Assembly (NCBI GenBank): GCA_958452935.1
Contig: CAUDVX010000001.1
Coordinates: 124,001-188,000 of the forward strand
Length of the DNA stretch: 64,000 nt
Reading direction: 5' to 3'
DNA from: an uncultured Collinsella sp.
GTDB taxonomy: Bacteria > Actinomycetota > Coriobacteriia > Coriobacteriales > Coriobacteriaceae
Every line of letters begins with the position of its first letter. Position 1 is the stretch's first letter. Under the pieces are notes generated by a model that was given only the letters and a program-made list of their open reading frames with translations, made no database searches and was not told the DNA's origin. This document shows positions 1 through 8,900 of the stretch, piece by piece. Position numbers and translations under genes: made by a program.

Positions 1-2537
1 GTGCGGTTGGAGTCGTAGCCGTTGTAGCCACCCTGCGAGGCTTCGGCGGTAAAGGTCGCGGTGCCGCCCGTGGCCTTGGAGCTGTAGACGGTACTCACAT
101 GCTCGCCGTAGGAGATATTGTCGATCGTGCCGTAGGCATCGTCCTCGGTCGTGTTGTTCTGGATGGAAGAGCCGTCGTCCTCGTACTGCGTAAAGGTGCC
201 GTCACCCTCGGTGGCGAAGAACTCGACGATACGCTGGCTGCGGTCGGTACCCTTGGTGTTGGTGTCGCTCACGGCCTCGGGGTTGTTGTTCTCGGCATAC
301 ATCGGCACGATGGCGTTGGCCTTCACAAACAGCGGCAGCTTCCAAAGCGGCGCATCGTAGTTGTTGAGGACCTGGCCGCCGCGGTACTGCTTACCCGAGA
401 AGTAGTCAATCCAGATGGTGGGATTCTCGTCGGTGCCGTAGTTGGGAAGGTAGATACCATTGCGAACGTCGTTGCCGTTCTCATCTGCCTGGGTATCCTG
501 ATACACCGGTGCCACCAGGAAGTTCTCACCAAACATGTACTGATACTGCGTCGAGGTGCTTGCGGCGTACTCGGAGTTGTCGGAGAGCAGCATGGCGCGG
601 ATCATGGGCAGGCCGGTATCGCCGTTGCCCGTGTCGATGTTGGCCGCCGAGGCCGCGCTCGTGTAGATATAGGGCATGAGTTGCGCCTTGAGCTTGAGGT
701 AAAAGCGCGAAATGCCCGTGTAGGGATCGCCGTGCGTCATGGGCGACTTGCGGTAGGTGCCCCAGCCGTCCATATCGAGCATAGAGGGCGTGAACGTCTT
801 CCACTGGTAGTCGCGCGCGGAGATGATGGGGTCGCCACCAAAGATGCCGTCCATATCGGAGCCGATGTTGGGGTTGCCCGAGAGGCTCTGACCGATATAC
901 GTGGGGATGTGGAAGCGGATGTACTCCCAGTTGCCGCCGTACTGATCGCCGGTCCAGATGCCACCAAAGCGCTGCGTGCCGGCCCAACCGTCAAGCGTGA
1001 TGATGTTGGGGCGCTTGTTGGCACCGGTCGTCACCGTATCGTAGGCCGTCTTGATGCCGTTGAGGCCAAAGGAGTAGCCAGAGCCCACCCAAGCGACGTC
1101 GGTCTTGAGGGTGGTAATGCCGCCCGTCTTGACCTCGGCGTCGAAATCGCGAAGCAAATGCCACGGGGTCTCGGAGTTGCTGTCAGGCTCCAGGTTAGAC
1201 TGGGTCCACAGACCCGTGCTCACACCCTTGGAGTTAGCATACTCGGTAAACTTCTTAAGGTTGTCGACGTTGGCACGCACGGCGTTGAGGCGCTCGGCTG
1301 AACTCGTTCCGTCGGAGTTGACGCCGCCGGTCTTGTAATAACCGTTCTGGCCATAGCCGGCACCGTATCCGTCGTTCGGCAGGAACCAGCCGAGCGGCAT
1401 GTCGTTGTCCTCGTAGTCATCGATAACCTGCTGGGCGGAGAACTGGCGGTCGAAATCGGTCGCCTTCATGTTCTCGGTATCGACCGTGGGGCCCTCTCCG
1501 TTGAGCGTCTCGGCGGCAAGCGTGCCGTCGAGCTTGTAGCCCGTCGACATGCCGGACTCGTATTTAACGTTGCCCTTCTCACTCGAAGGCTTGCTGCCCT
1601 TGGTCTCCCACTTCTTCTGACCCGAGGTCGTTGACCAGCCATCACGGTTGTAGGCATTAAGGTGACCCAGGTAGAAACCGTACTCGGGCAGCAGTACCGG
1701 ATTGCCGGTCACCTTGTAGTAGTCCTGCAGCATCTCGGTCGCCACGTTCGAGGCGCCCGTTTCGGTTGCCACGAAGTAATAGGCATCGAACTCATTCTCG
1801 CTGTGCGAGGTCGTGACCGTCGAGGAGTCCGTAGAGCCAAAGTCGTAAGAACCCTCGGCAAAGGTGTTGCGAAGCACGCCGTAGCCGTCGCTCGTCCAGT
1901 AGAACGGGTTGGGCGAGGCGACGCCGCCGTCGGTCCAGTTATTAGTGTTGGAGATGGCGATGGTCTGGTTAGTGTGCAAGAAGCGCCCATTCTGGGTGCC
2001 ACCGCCAAAGAAGCTCTCGGACTTCTCCTTGGCGAGTGTCTGGACAGTACCCTTCTTATCAAGGTCGAGGGATGCGGACTCGGAGACCACGACGCGGTCG
2101 CCCGATTTAATGCTCATCTTGCCGGTCGCCTTGTCCAGAACCACGGTCGCCTTGCCGCCGGTGATCTCGATAGCGTCGCCTTTGTCGACAACCGTTGCGC
2201 TCGGCTTGCTGTAGGTGTCCGAGGTGTCGGGCTGGGCCTGAATCTTAGCCGTGTGGGACTTGCTACGCGGCGTGGCGTACTCGGAAAACTCGCCTTTGGG
2301 GTCGACGTTGTAACGGAAAATGCCGTCCTCTAGAAATGTGATACGCCCCTTAATGCCGTCGGCGAAATCGATGTCGACGACGTTCGAGGCTGACTGGGAA
2401 ACGGTCGCCGAGTCGACGCCCTTGAGCGGCGTGGCAATCGCCTGCTGGGGGCTGGCGAACACGAGAGTCGCCGCTGTTGCGACGAGAACCGCGCTTCCCT
2501 TCACCCACCGTTTCGTGAAAATGGAATTCCTACGCAC
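1..2537 (-). CDS. Secreted glycoside hydrolase family 31 protein (partial, C-terminus outside window)
   Basis: Extracellular alpha-glycosidase of the GH31 clan, which cleaves terminal alpha-linked sugars by a retaining mechanism. The GTG start at 2537 follows a strong GGAGG-type RBS and begins a signal peptide (KRW, hydrophobic stretch, cut near Ala35). A beta-sandwich N-domain is followed by a TIM barrel with the motif WFLPNDGYG, a candidate nucleophile Asp480 (KTDVAW), a candidate acid/base Asp531 (IWTGDQ) 51 residues later, and GSDMDGIFGG, which matches the GSDIGG segment of the family. A DUF5110-like C-domain follows. The frame is still open after 845 residues at the window edge; binding modules and a sortase signal may lie beyond. 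The family and secretion are clear. Substrate is not: the FLPNDGYG barrel motif recalls mucin alpha-GalNAcase-like GH31 members, but that is inference. Confidence 0.88.
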   Translation of the reverse strand, partial: MRRNSIFTKRWVKGSAVLVATAATLVFASPQQAIATPLKGVDSATVSQSASNVVDIDFADGIKGRITFLEDGIFRYNVDPKGEFSEYATPRSKSHTAKIQAQPDTSDTYSKPSATVVDKGDAIEITGGKATVVLDKATGKMSIKSGDRVVVSESASLDLDKKGTVQTLAKEKSESFFGGGTQNGRFLHTNQTIAISNTNNWTDGGVASPNPFYWTSDGYGVLRNTFAEGSYDFGSTDSSTVTTSHSENEFDAYYFVATETGASNVATEMLQDYYKVTGNPVLLPEYGFYLGHLNAYNRDGWSTTSGQKKWETKGSKPSSEKGNVKYESGMSTGYKLDGTLAAETLNGEGPTVDTENMKATDFDRQFSAQQVIDDYEDNDMPLGWFLPNDGYGAGYGQNGYYKTGGVNSDGTSSAERLNAVRANVDNLKKFTEYANSKGVSTGLWTQSNLEPDSNSETPWHLLRDFDAEVKTGGITTLKTDVAWVGSGYSFGLNGIKTAYDTVTTGANKRPNIITLDGWAGTQRFGGIWTGDQYGGNWEYIRFHIPTYIGQSLSGNPNIGSDMDGIFGGDPIISARDYQWKTFTPSMLDMDGWGTYRKSPMTHGDPYTGISRFYLKLKAQLMPYIYTSAASAANIDTGNGDTGLPMIRAMLLSDNSEYAASTSTQYQYMFGENFLVAPVYQDTQADENGNDVRNGIYLPNYGTDENPTIWIDYFSGKQYRGGQVLNNYDAPLWKLPLFVKANAIVPMYAENNNPEAVSDTNTKGTDRSQRIVEFFATEGDGTFTQYEDDGSSIQNNTTEDDAYGTIDNISYGEHVSTVYSSKATGGTATFTAEASQGGYNGYDSNR

Positions 2538-3235
2538 CTGGACTCCTTCCCTCCGACATGCGGAAGTGTCGCGGACGCGCGCCCTGCAGCATGGGCGAAC
2601 GCATCAAACGGGGGGGGTGTTCGGTACATTCCGTACAATTGGCCCACCCGTTACCAAGGGGTCAACTGGTAGTAACCAGATAGCCACCTATTAGGTTGAA
2701 TCAGCATACGGGAGCAGTTGCGCAACCAAGTTCGAAATTCTCCCAGCGGCATTAAAATGAACGTAGACGGCTAAGTGGGGTCCAAAAGCCATACCAATTG
2801 GTTCTTCAACCAAATACCAATTAAGCAAAAATGTACTGTTTATCTGGTATTACATAGACCATACCTTTACGTACGTTGGCTGACTTTGGGCTTAAATGAG
2901 CAATCGACAGAGGGTGGTGGACAGTTAGTTCAGATATGTATTTTTTGGCGGTGCTAATTGGCGCTAACAAACTGGTTTGGGCCGTTTTAGACCCGATAAT
3001 AGGTCCTTCTCGCTCTTGCCCGTACGCCTTTATCAGTTCAGACCACCTAAAACAGCTCAATCGAGCCCAAATCGCCCTCCACGCGGCCTCAAATAAATAC
3101 AAATCTGAACTAACTGTCCAAGAGGAGTGCCCCACGGATAGGAAAAGGCTCTGGCGAATCCTCTAATCGCCAGAGCCTTGCCAAAACCCGTGTGTCTGGA
3201 GCACATCGCCGCATACCAGTCTTTCACCCATGAAG
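2538..3235. other. Intergenic stretch without a credible gene
   Basis: About 700 bp between the divergently oriented ends of the GH31 gene and the toxin gene. It holds the GH31 RBS, a small palindrome (CTGGT-AGTA-ACCAG, 2666-2679) overlapping a GTTAC/GTAAC pair (2650-2676) that could be an operator for the GH31 gene, a perfect ACCAATTGGT near 2790, and the 201-bp inverted-repeat element listed separately. The short open frames here encode no recognisable protein and have different composition from the neighbouring genes. Confidence 0.5.
2919..3119. repeat. 201-bp element with 25-bp terminal inverted repeats
   Basis: The arms at 2919-2943 and 3095-3119 are reverse complements with 24 of 25 bases matching (core GGACAGTTAGTTCAGAT). 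They enclose about 150 bp with no convincing coding content. The layout resembles a MITE or the relic of a small insertion sequence. No transposase is present and no clear target-site duplication was found. Confidence 0.6.
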
Positions 3236-3586
3236 CTAGAGATTTTCTTCCGCCCACTTCTCAAAATCAACCGCTCGCCTTTGGGCAGTTCGGTACACTT
3301 CCATGTCTTCGCGAGCGCCCACCACGACGATGGCCATTTTCCCTTTTATCTTGATGAGGCGATACACAATCCGAATGCCACTTCCTCTGAGCTTGATTTT
3401 CATAAAGCCTGTCAAATCTGTACCGGCCTTGTTTCCAAGGGGTTTACCGAATCCGCCTTCGTTCTGCGACAATGGATTCGCTCTGATTTTCTCGATGGCC
3501 TTAAGCACGTTCTTTCGTTGGGAGCCGTCCAGACGCTTAACATCCTTGAGAGCATCCGGGTAGAAAGCGACTTCGTACCCGCTCAT
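3236..3586 (-). CDS. RelE/ParE-family toxin
   Basis: Toxin of a type II toxin-antitoxin module; RelE relatives cut mRNA on the ribosome, while ParE relatives poison gyrase. The 116-residue protein has the family layout: N-terminal YPDALKDVKRL helices, a basic centre and the RGSGIRIVYRL strand pair, followed by VVVGAREDMEVY. Its ATG overlaps the antitoxin stop by 4 bp (ATGA), so the two are translationally coupled. The length is slightly above the usual 85-100 residues because of a C-terminal tail (RRAVDFEKWAEENL). The sequence is RelE-like, but RelE against ParE activity cannot be settled from sequence alone. Confidence 0.85.
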   Translation of the reverse strand: MSGYEVAFYPDALKDVKRLDGSQRKNVLKAIEKIRANPLSQNEGGFGKPLGNKAGTDLTGFMKIKLRGSGIRIVYRLIKIKGKMAIVVVGAREDMEVYRTAQRRAVDFEKWAEENL

Positions 3587-3903
3587 TCAAACTCGACCTC
3601 ATCCATCTGATCGAGTTCGTCCTGGCCCACACCCAACTCTGCCATAACATCAGATAGGGAAACGAGTTCATCATCGCTTGTCGCAGCCGTCCTCTTAAGG
3701 GCCAACGTCAACAAGGCGAGGTCCTCCTCCGCCTGCTTCGCCTCCCTGTATTCATCGGGCGTCACAATAACGAATGCCGGCTTATTGTGTTTAAGGACCA
3801 CAACGGGATTATCGTCCCTAACCTTCGAAAAAGCAGCCGAACCCTTACCGTGACTGAAATCGCTGATGGGAACAAGATTGTCGAGCATCTTTAAAGCAGG
3901 CAT
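3583..3903 (-). CDS. Phd/YefM-family antitoxin
   Basis: Antitoxin and probable autorepressor of the toxin encoded just downstream. The ATG at 3903 is chosen because GGAGG lies five bases upstream; an upstream in-frame ATG three codons earlier overlaps that RBS. Residues 1-60 show the Phd fold signature: LVPISDF near the start, then a short stretch leading to NPVVVLKHNKPAFVIVTPDEY. The acidic C-terminal half (LGVGQDELDQMDEVEFE) is the likely toxin-binding tail. It has 106 residues. A TGCAT/ATGCA inverted pair at 3931-3950 just upstream is a plausible operator for the module. Confidence 0.85.
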   Translation of the reverse strand: MPALKMLDNLVPISDFSHGKGSAAFSKVRDDNPVVVLKHNKPAFVIVTPDEYREAKQAEEDLALLTLALKRTAATSDDELVSLSDVMAELGVGQDELDQMDEVEFE

Positions 3904-3930
3904 CGAGACCTCCAAATATAAAGTCTTTTA

Positions 3931-3950
3931 TGCATTCATTTTAGCATGCA
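3931..3950. promoter_or_regulatory. Possible operator of the toxin-antitoxin module
   Basis: TGCAT and ATGCA face each other ten bases apart, directly upstream of the antitoxin RBS and beside an AT-rich TTTATA stretch that could serve as a -10 region. Phd-type antitoxins usually bind such palindromes. Assignment is by position only. Confidence 0.35.
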
Positions 3951-4045
3951 GAAAATACCAGCAATCACGGAATGGTGACACGGACGAGGCATCGCTTTCC
4001 ACCAACCGTTGATCATCGACCGAGCAAAATATCCCGCCAAGAGAT

Positions 4046-4111
4046 CGAGCGAGGATTCCGTCCTTCGAAGAGGGCCGTATTGGCCTCCTCGCGGGACGAA
4101 ATTCTCGCTCG
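4046..4111. repeat. Imperfect long hairpin between the ATPase and the toxin-antitoxin pair
   Basis: Arms 4046-4063 and 4094-4111 pair at 16 of 18 positions (CGAGCGAG...), and a second GC-rich hairpin sits in the loop around GGCC-GTATT-GGCC. The same peptide-like string can be read on both strands because of the symmetry, so short open frames here are artefacts. It may be a transcription barrier or an extragenic palindromic repeat. The roughly 230 bp between the two coding regions holds nothing else recognisable. Confidence 0.5.
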
Positions 4112-4137
4112 TTCGTTTCAGCCCGCGTCATCGCGTG

Positions 4138-5349
4138 CTAGACGGCCAGCTCGCCTGATTCACCCATAAGCCATCGTGCCAGGTCGACGACCTTGATGCC
4201 ATCCCAATCAGTCGTTTCGTGCCCTGTTCGGGCGATGACGCACTTGGGATAGGCGTCTCGAATCCGTCGCAGCGGATCAAGCTCACGCTCCAGCGTCGCT
4301 TCTTGGGAAATGTCGTCACTCACCTGGATATAGACACGGCGGTCGCGCCTGATGGCGACAAAGTCTACTTCCTTTTGGTAGAGAACGCCGACGTAGACTT
4401 CCCATCCGCGGCGCATAAGCTCGATTGCCACCATATTCTCGTAAACATGGCCAAAATCGAGCTTTTTCGCGCCAAGCGCGGCGTAGCGAAACGAATGGTC
4501 GGCCAGGTAGTATTTATCTCCCGTCGACAGGTATTTCTTTCCTGAGACGTCAAAGCGACGAAACCGGTAGAACGCAAACGCATTACACAGGTAGTCGATA
4601 TACACAGCCAGCGTCTTGTCGCTTATCTTAAGGTTCGCTCGTGAAAGCTCGGCCGCCATCCCCTTGAGAGAAGAGATGTTTCCGACGTTATCCATCAGGA
4701 ACTCGCAGGAACGTTTAAGCTGCTCCGCATTACGTATACGATATTTTTGTCTGATGTCGCGCAGGATAAGAGTTTCAAGCACATCCGAGATGTATGAGAA
4801 ACGCATCCTTTCGTCCTGGTAGATATAGGAACCCGGCATTCCTCCCTCGCGGACATAGCGAGCAAGGGCCTCGGCTGGAGAAGTGATCTCGTGATACGCC
4901 GAGAACTCCGCAAGTGAAAACGGAAAGACCTCGATCTCCACCGTTCTTCCCGTGAACAACGTCGAGAGGTCGCTTGAGAGAAGAAAGGCGTTCGACCCCG
5001 TGATGTAAATGTCATATTTCTCTGACGCATGAAGACTGTTGATAGCCCGCTCGAACCCTTCACACATCTGGACCTCGTCGATCATGACGATATTCCGGCA
5101 ACCCTCAATATAGTGCTTTTCCACATATGTATGCAGCGCATGGTATTCCGCCAACGGCTCGAACTCAAGTAGATTGAAGTTGACGTGTATGACGTTGGCC
5201 GAGGGGTCGTTTGAATGAAGTTGGCTGGCAAACGCCTCAAGCAATTTCGATTTTCCGCATCGCCTGATTCCGGTGATCACCTTGATATCAGGCGTACCTG
5301 CCACCTTGGAAAGCTTGCTCATGTAGAACGGGCGATTAATAAGTCTCAT
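4138..5349 (-). CDS. AAA-family ATPase with DUF4143 C-terminal domain
   Basis: Predicted ATP-binding protein of the AAA_14/DUF4143 family, a widespread family found in many bacteria and often near mobile or defence genes; its biochemical role is unknown. Residues 20-140 carry Walker A (GIRRCGKSK) and Walker B (NIVMIDEVQ) followed by the sensor-like YITGSNAFLL. The C-terminal third carries the nuclease-like core KEVDFVAIRRDRRVYIQV. The start MRLINRPFY at 5349 matches the usual family N-terminus. A start 19 codons upstream would translate through a 14-bp inverted repeat and is less likely. Total 403 residues, intact. It is monocistronic or followed by the toxin-antitoxin pair on the same strand. 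Confidence 0.85.
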   Translation of the reverse strand: MRLINRPFYMSKLSKVAGTPDIKVITGIRRCGKSKLLEAFASQLHSNDPSANVIHVNFNLLEFEPLAEYHALHTYVEKHYIEGCRNIVMIDEVQMCEGFERAINSLHASEKYDIYITGSNAFLLSSDLSTLFTGRTVEIEVFPFSLAEFSAYHEITSPAEALARYVREGGMPGSYIYQDERMRFSYISDVLETLILRDIRQKYRIRNAEQLKRSCEFLMDNVGNISSLKGMAAELSRANLKISDKTLAVYIDYLCNAFAFYRFRRFDVSGKKYLSTGDKYYLADHSFRYAALGAKKLDFGHVYENMVAIELMRRGWEVYVGVLYQKEVDFVAIRRDRRVYIQVSDDISQEATLERELDPLRRIRDAYPKCVIARTGHETTDWDGIKVVDLARWLMGESGELAV

Positions 5350-5382
5350 GGCAATCCACTTCGCAAAATTAAGATTAACTGA

Positions 5383-5420
5383 AAAACGCGAAGTACAATA
5401 TATCATCTACTTCGCGTTTT
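5383..5420. promoter_or_regulatory. Perfect inverted repeat in the ATPase promoter region
   Basis: Fourteen bases AAAAACGCGAAGTA pair perfectly with TACTTCGCGTTTTT across a 10-bp AT-rich spacer. A third partial copy (GCGAAGT) occurs near 5358 and another (TTTCGCG) near 5435. It sits 34 bp upstream of the chosen ATG, so it may be an operator overlapping the promoter, or an RNA hairpin in the leader. Confidence 0.45.
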
Positions 5421-5555
5421 TGAGAAATCCTAGATTTCGCGTAATTATGTTCGCCAAGCTATCGCAAACCCGACACGGGTGAGATCTCCGCCTGATTGAC
5501 CCTGCGCAGCAGTCCGAAGCGAAAGACGCGAGTCCTCAGACCGCTCCGGTAAAGT

Positions 5556-5583
5556 GAGGGCCGCGACGGTTACCGCGGCCCTC
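5556..5583 (-). terminator. GC-rich hairpin, probable terminator
   Basis: Perfect 10-bp stem GAGGGCCGCG/CGCGGCCCTC with an 8-base loop, lying just after the stop codon of the sortase-signal remnant. The following T-run is weak on either strand, so efficiency is uncertain. Confidence 0.5.
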
Positions 5584-5616
5584 TTGAGAAACGTGTGCGA
5601 TTGTCAATCGCTCGCG

Positions 5617-5922
5617 CTAGTCTTCCTTGCGGCGGAAACGAGCAAGAAAGACTCCGATTGCGGCGATCGCGGCACCCAGGCCGCCGATCGCGGCGACGGT
5701 CGCCACCGTTTGATCACCGGTGCTCGCAAGTGAGTTAGCGGACTTGCCACCCTGAGCCTTGTCACCAGCGGGCTTTCCCGCCTGGGCGCCATCGTTCGAA
5801 CCGCCGGATGTCTGCCCACCGTTGCCGGAACCCTGATTGCCACCGGACGCACAAAGCCCCTTCTGCAGTACACGGTACAGCCAAGTCACCGCAGGCCGGG
5901 GCGGGGGAGCCGAATTTCCCAC
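5617..5922 (-). pseudogene. C-terminal remnant of a sortase-anchored surface protein
   Basis: Reading from 5922, the visible part is a Gly/Ser/Asn/Ala-rich linker followed by the sorting signal SLASTGD, a hydrophobic membrane span (VATVAAIGGLGAAIAAIGVFL) and a basic RFRRKED tail. LAxTG is a known LPxTG variant used by actinobacterial class E sortases. There is no signal peptide and no extracellular domain; the first codons lie inside a large inverted repeat (5894-5983). The best reading is that the 5' part of a larger surface-protein gene was lost and only the anchor remains. A short functional protein is unlikely because export could not be started. Confidence 0.65.
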
Positions 5923-5983
5923 TGAGCGACTCTGCTTGCAGCCGGAGCGAAAGGGGGAAATCTCGGCCCCTCCCGCCCCGGCC
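5894..5983. repeat. 90-bp palindrome after carB
   Basis: Arms 5894-5920 and 5955-5983 pair over about 27 bases with two single-base bulges (outer part GGCCGGGGCGGG/CCCGCCCCGGCC, inner part AATTTCCC/GGGAAAT), leaving a loop of about 34 bases. It begins 13 bp beyond the carB stop codon and ends inside the truncated surface-protein remnant. It could terminate carB transcription, but it is much longer than an ordinary terminator and lacks a T-run. Confidence 0.6.
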
Positions 5984-5995
5984 GGACAGGTCAGT

Positions 5996-8900
5996 CTACA
6001 CCGTGTGCTGCGGCAGGTCCTGCAGGGCGATGACGTCCATGCCCATGTCGTTGGCGCTGCCGTGACCCTGCTGGTCCTCGCGCACGGCCTCGATGGCGCT
6101 CACGTACGTGTTGGCCGCGGACATCGCCGTCACACAGGTCACGCCACGACGGACGGCCTCGGTGCGCAGCAGGTAGCCATCGCCGCGCGAGCCCGGACCG
6201 TACGGCGTGTTGATGATTACCGCAATCTTGCCATCGGCGATGAGGTCGCCGATGTTGGGACGCTCGCCGTCGTGCGGGCCGCTGATCTTCTCCACGACTT
6301 CGCACGTCACGTTGCCGCCGCGCAGCACGCGCGCCGTACCCTCGGTGGAGCAGATGTCAAAGCCCAGGTAGCGCAGGATACGGGCGACCGAAAGGATGTG
6401 ACGCTTGTCGCGGTCGCACACGCTGATGAATACCTTGCCGGCACTGGGGTCGGGCAGCTTGTAGTCGATCGCCAGCTGCGTCTTGGCATATGCCTCGGGA
6501 TAGCTCTTGGCGATACCCATGACCTCGCCCGTCGACTTCATCTCGGGCCCCAGGATAACGTCAGCACCGGGGAAACGGCCCCAGGGCATGACGGCTTCCT
6601 TCATGCAGAACCAGTCCAGTTGACGCTCGTCGCTCGGCAGGCCCAGGCTCGCAATGGAATCGCCTGCCATGATACGTGCCGCGCACTTGGCCAGCGGCAC
6701 GCCGGTGGCCTTGGAGATAAACGGCACGGTACGGCTTGCGCGCGGGTTGGCCTCGATCACGTAGACGGTCTCGCCCTTGATGGCGTACTGTACGTTGACC
6801 AGGCCGCGCACGCCCAGCGCCATCGCGATGCGGCGCGTGGTCTCGCGGAGCTTCGCCTGCAGGCTCTCGCTAAAGCTGAACGGCGGGATGCAGGTCGCAG
6901 AGTCGCCGGAGTGAATACCGGCCTCCTCGATATGCTCCAGGATACCGCCGATGTAGACCTCTTCGCCGTCGCACAGGGCGTCAACGTCGGACTCGATCGC
7001 ACCCTCCAGGAAGCGGTCGAGATACACCGGGTAGTCGGGGCTAATGCGCGCAGCCTCGGCCATGTAATCGCGCAGATGCTCGGCATCGTAGGCGATCATC
7101 ATGCCGCGGCCGCCCAGCACGTAGCTCGGACGCACCAGCAGCGGGTAGCCGATGTGCGCGGCCACGGCCTCGGCCTCCTCAAACGACGTGGCCTGGCCCG
7201 CCGGCGGATACATGATGCCCAGCTTGTCGAGCAGGGCGGCAAAGCGCTCGCGGTCCTCGGCAAAGTCGATGGCATCGGGCTTGGTGCCCATGATGTTCAC
7301 GCCGCTCTCCTCGAGCATGCGCGCCAGCTTAAGCGGAGTCTGGCCGCCGAGCGTCACCACAACGCCGTCGGGACGCTCAACATCGATGACATCCATGACG
7401 TCCTCGTAGGTGAGCGGCTCAAAGTACAAGCGGTCCGAGGTGTCGTAGTCAGTCGAGACGGTCTCGGGGTTGCAGTTGACCATGATGGTCTCAAAGCCGC
7501 GGGCCGCCAGCGCGTAGCTCGCGTGCACGCAGCAGTAATCGAACTCGATACCCTGGCCAATGCGGTTGGGGCCGGCGCCCAGGATCATCGCCTTGGGCTT
7601 GTCCGCCGGCGTGGTCTCGTCGGGAGCCACGCACTTCTTGGCATCCGGGCTCGTGCGGTAGATGTTCTCGTACGTCTTGTAGTGGTACTCCGTGGCGCTC
7701 GAGAACTCCGCAGCGCAGGTATCGACCGTCTTCATGCTGGGAACCACACCCAGACCCTTGCGATAGGCGCGCACAAAGCGCTCGTCCGAGCCGGTCAGCG
7801 CGGCAATCTCGGCGTCGCTCGTGCCGTACTGCTTGAGCAGGCGCATCGCGTCAGCGTCAATGTCCTCCACACGCAGGCCGCGGATGCTCTCCTGAACCTG
7901 CACCATGTCGTTGATACGGTTGAGGTACCACGGGTCGATGCCGCAGATGGCATGGATGCGAGCGATGTCCCAGCCACGGCGCAGGGCCTCGACCACAAAG
8001 AAAATGCGGTGCTCGGTCGGCGTTGCCACGGCTTGAGCGAGCTCGTCGTCACTCAGCTTGTCGGCACCCTCCTTGCCACCGGCGCAAATGCCCTGATGGC
8101 CGTCCTCCAGCGAGCGCATGGCCTTGCCGAAGGCCTCCTCAAAGGTGCGGCCGATCGCCATGATCTCGCCTACGGCCTTCATGCGCGTGGTGAGCGTGGG
8201 GTCGGTACCCTTGAACTTCTCGAAGGCAAAGCGCGGCACCTTAACGACGCAGTAGTCGATCGTGGGCTCAAAGCAGGCGGGCGTGGCCTTGGTGATGTCG
8301 TTGACGATTTCGTCGAGCGTATAGCCCACAGCCAGGCGCGCGGCGGCCTTAGCGATGGGAAAACCCGTGGCCTTGGAGGCCAGCGCGGACGAACGGCTCA
8401 CGCGCGGGTTCATCTCGATGACGATCAAGCGACCGGTGTTGGGGTTCACGGCAAACTGCACGTTGGAGCCACCGGTCTCGACGCCGATCTTCTCCAGAAT
8501 GGCGAGCGAGGCCACGCGCATGCGCTGATACTCAAGGTCGGAGAGCGTCTGCGCCGGCGCCACGGTGATGGAGTCGCCGGTATGCACGCCCATGGGGTCG
8601 AGATTCTCGATGGAGCACACGATGATGCCGTTGCCGGCGTGGTCACGCATGACCTCCATCTCATACTCTTTCCAGCCCTCGATGGACTCCTCGACCAGCA
8701 CCTCGTGGGCGGGCGAGAGCTCCAAGCCCTGGCTCACGATGGAGACGAGCTCCTCGTGGGTATGCGCGATGCCGCCACCGGCACCGCCCAAGGTAAAGCT
8801 CGGACGCAGCACGCAGGGATAGCCCACGCGCTCGGCGATAGCCTCGGCGTCGGCCACGCTATAGGCATAGCCCGAGCGCGCGACCTCCAGGCCAATCTCG

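Noticed and set aside
3972..4169. Short frames with near-identical peptides on both strands
   Set aside because: Produced by the inverted repeat at 4046-4111, not by genes.
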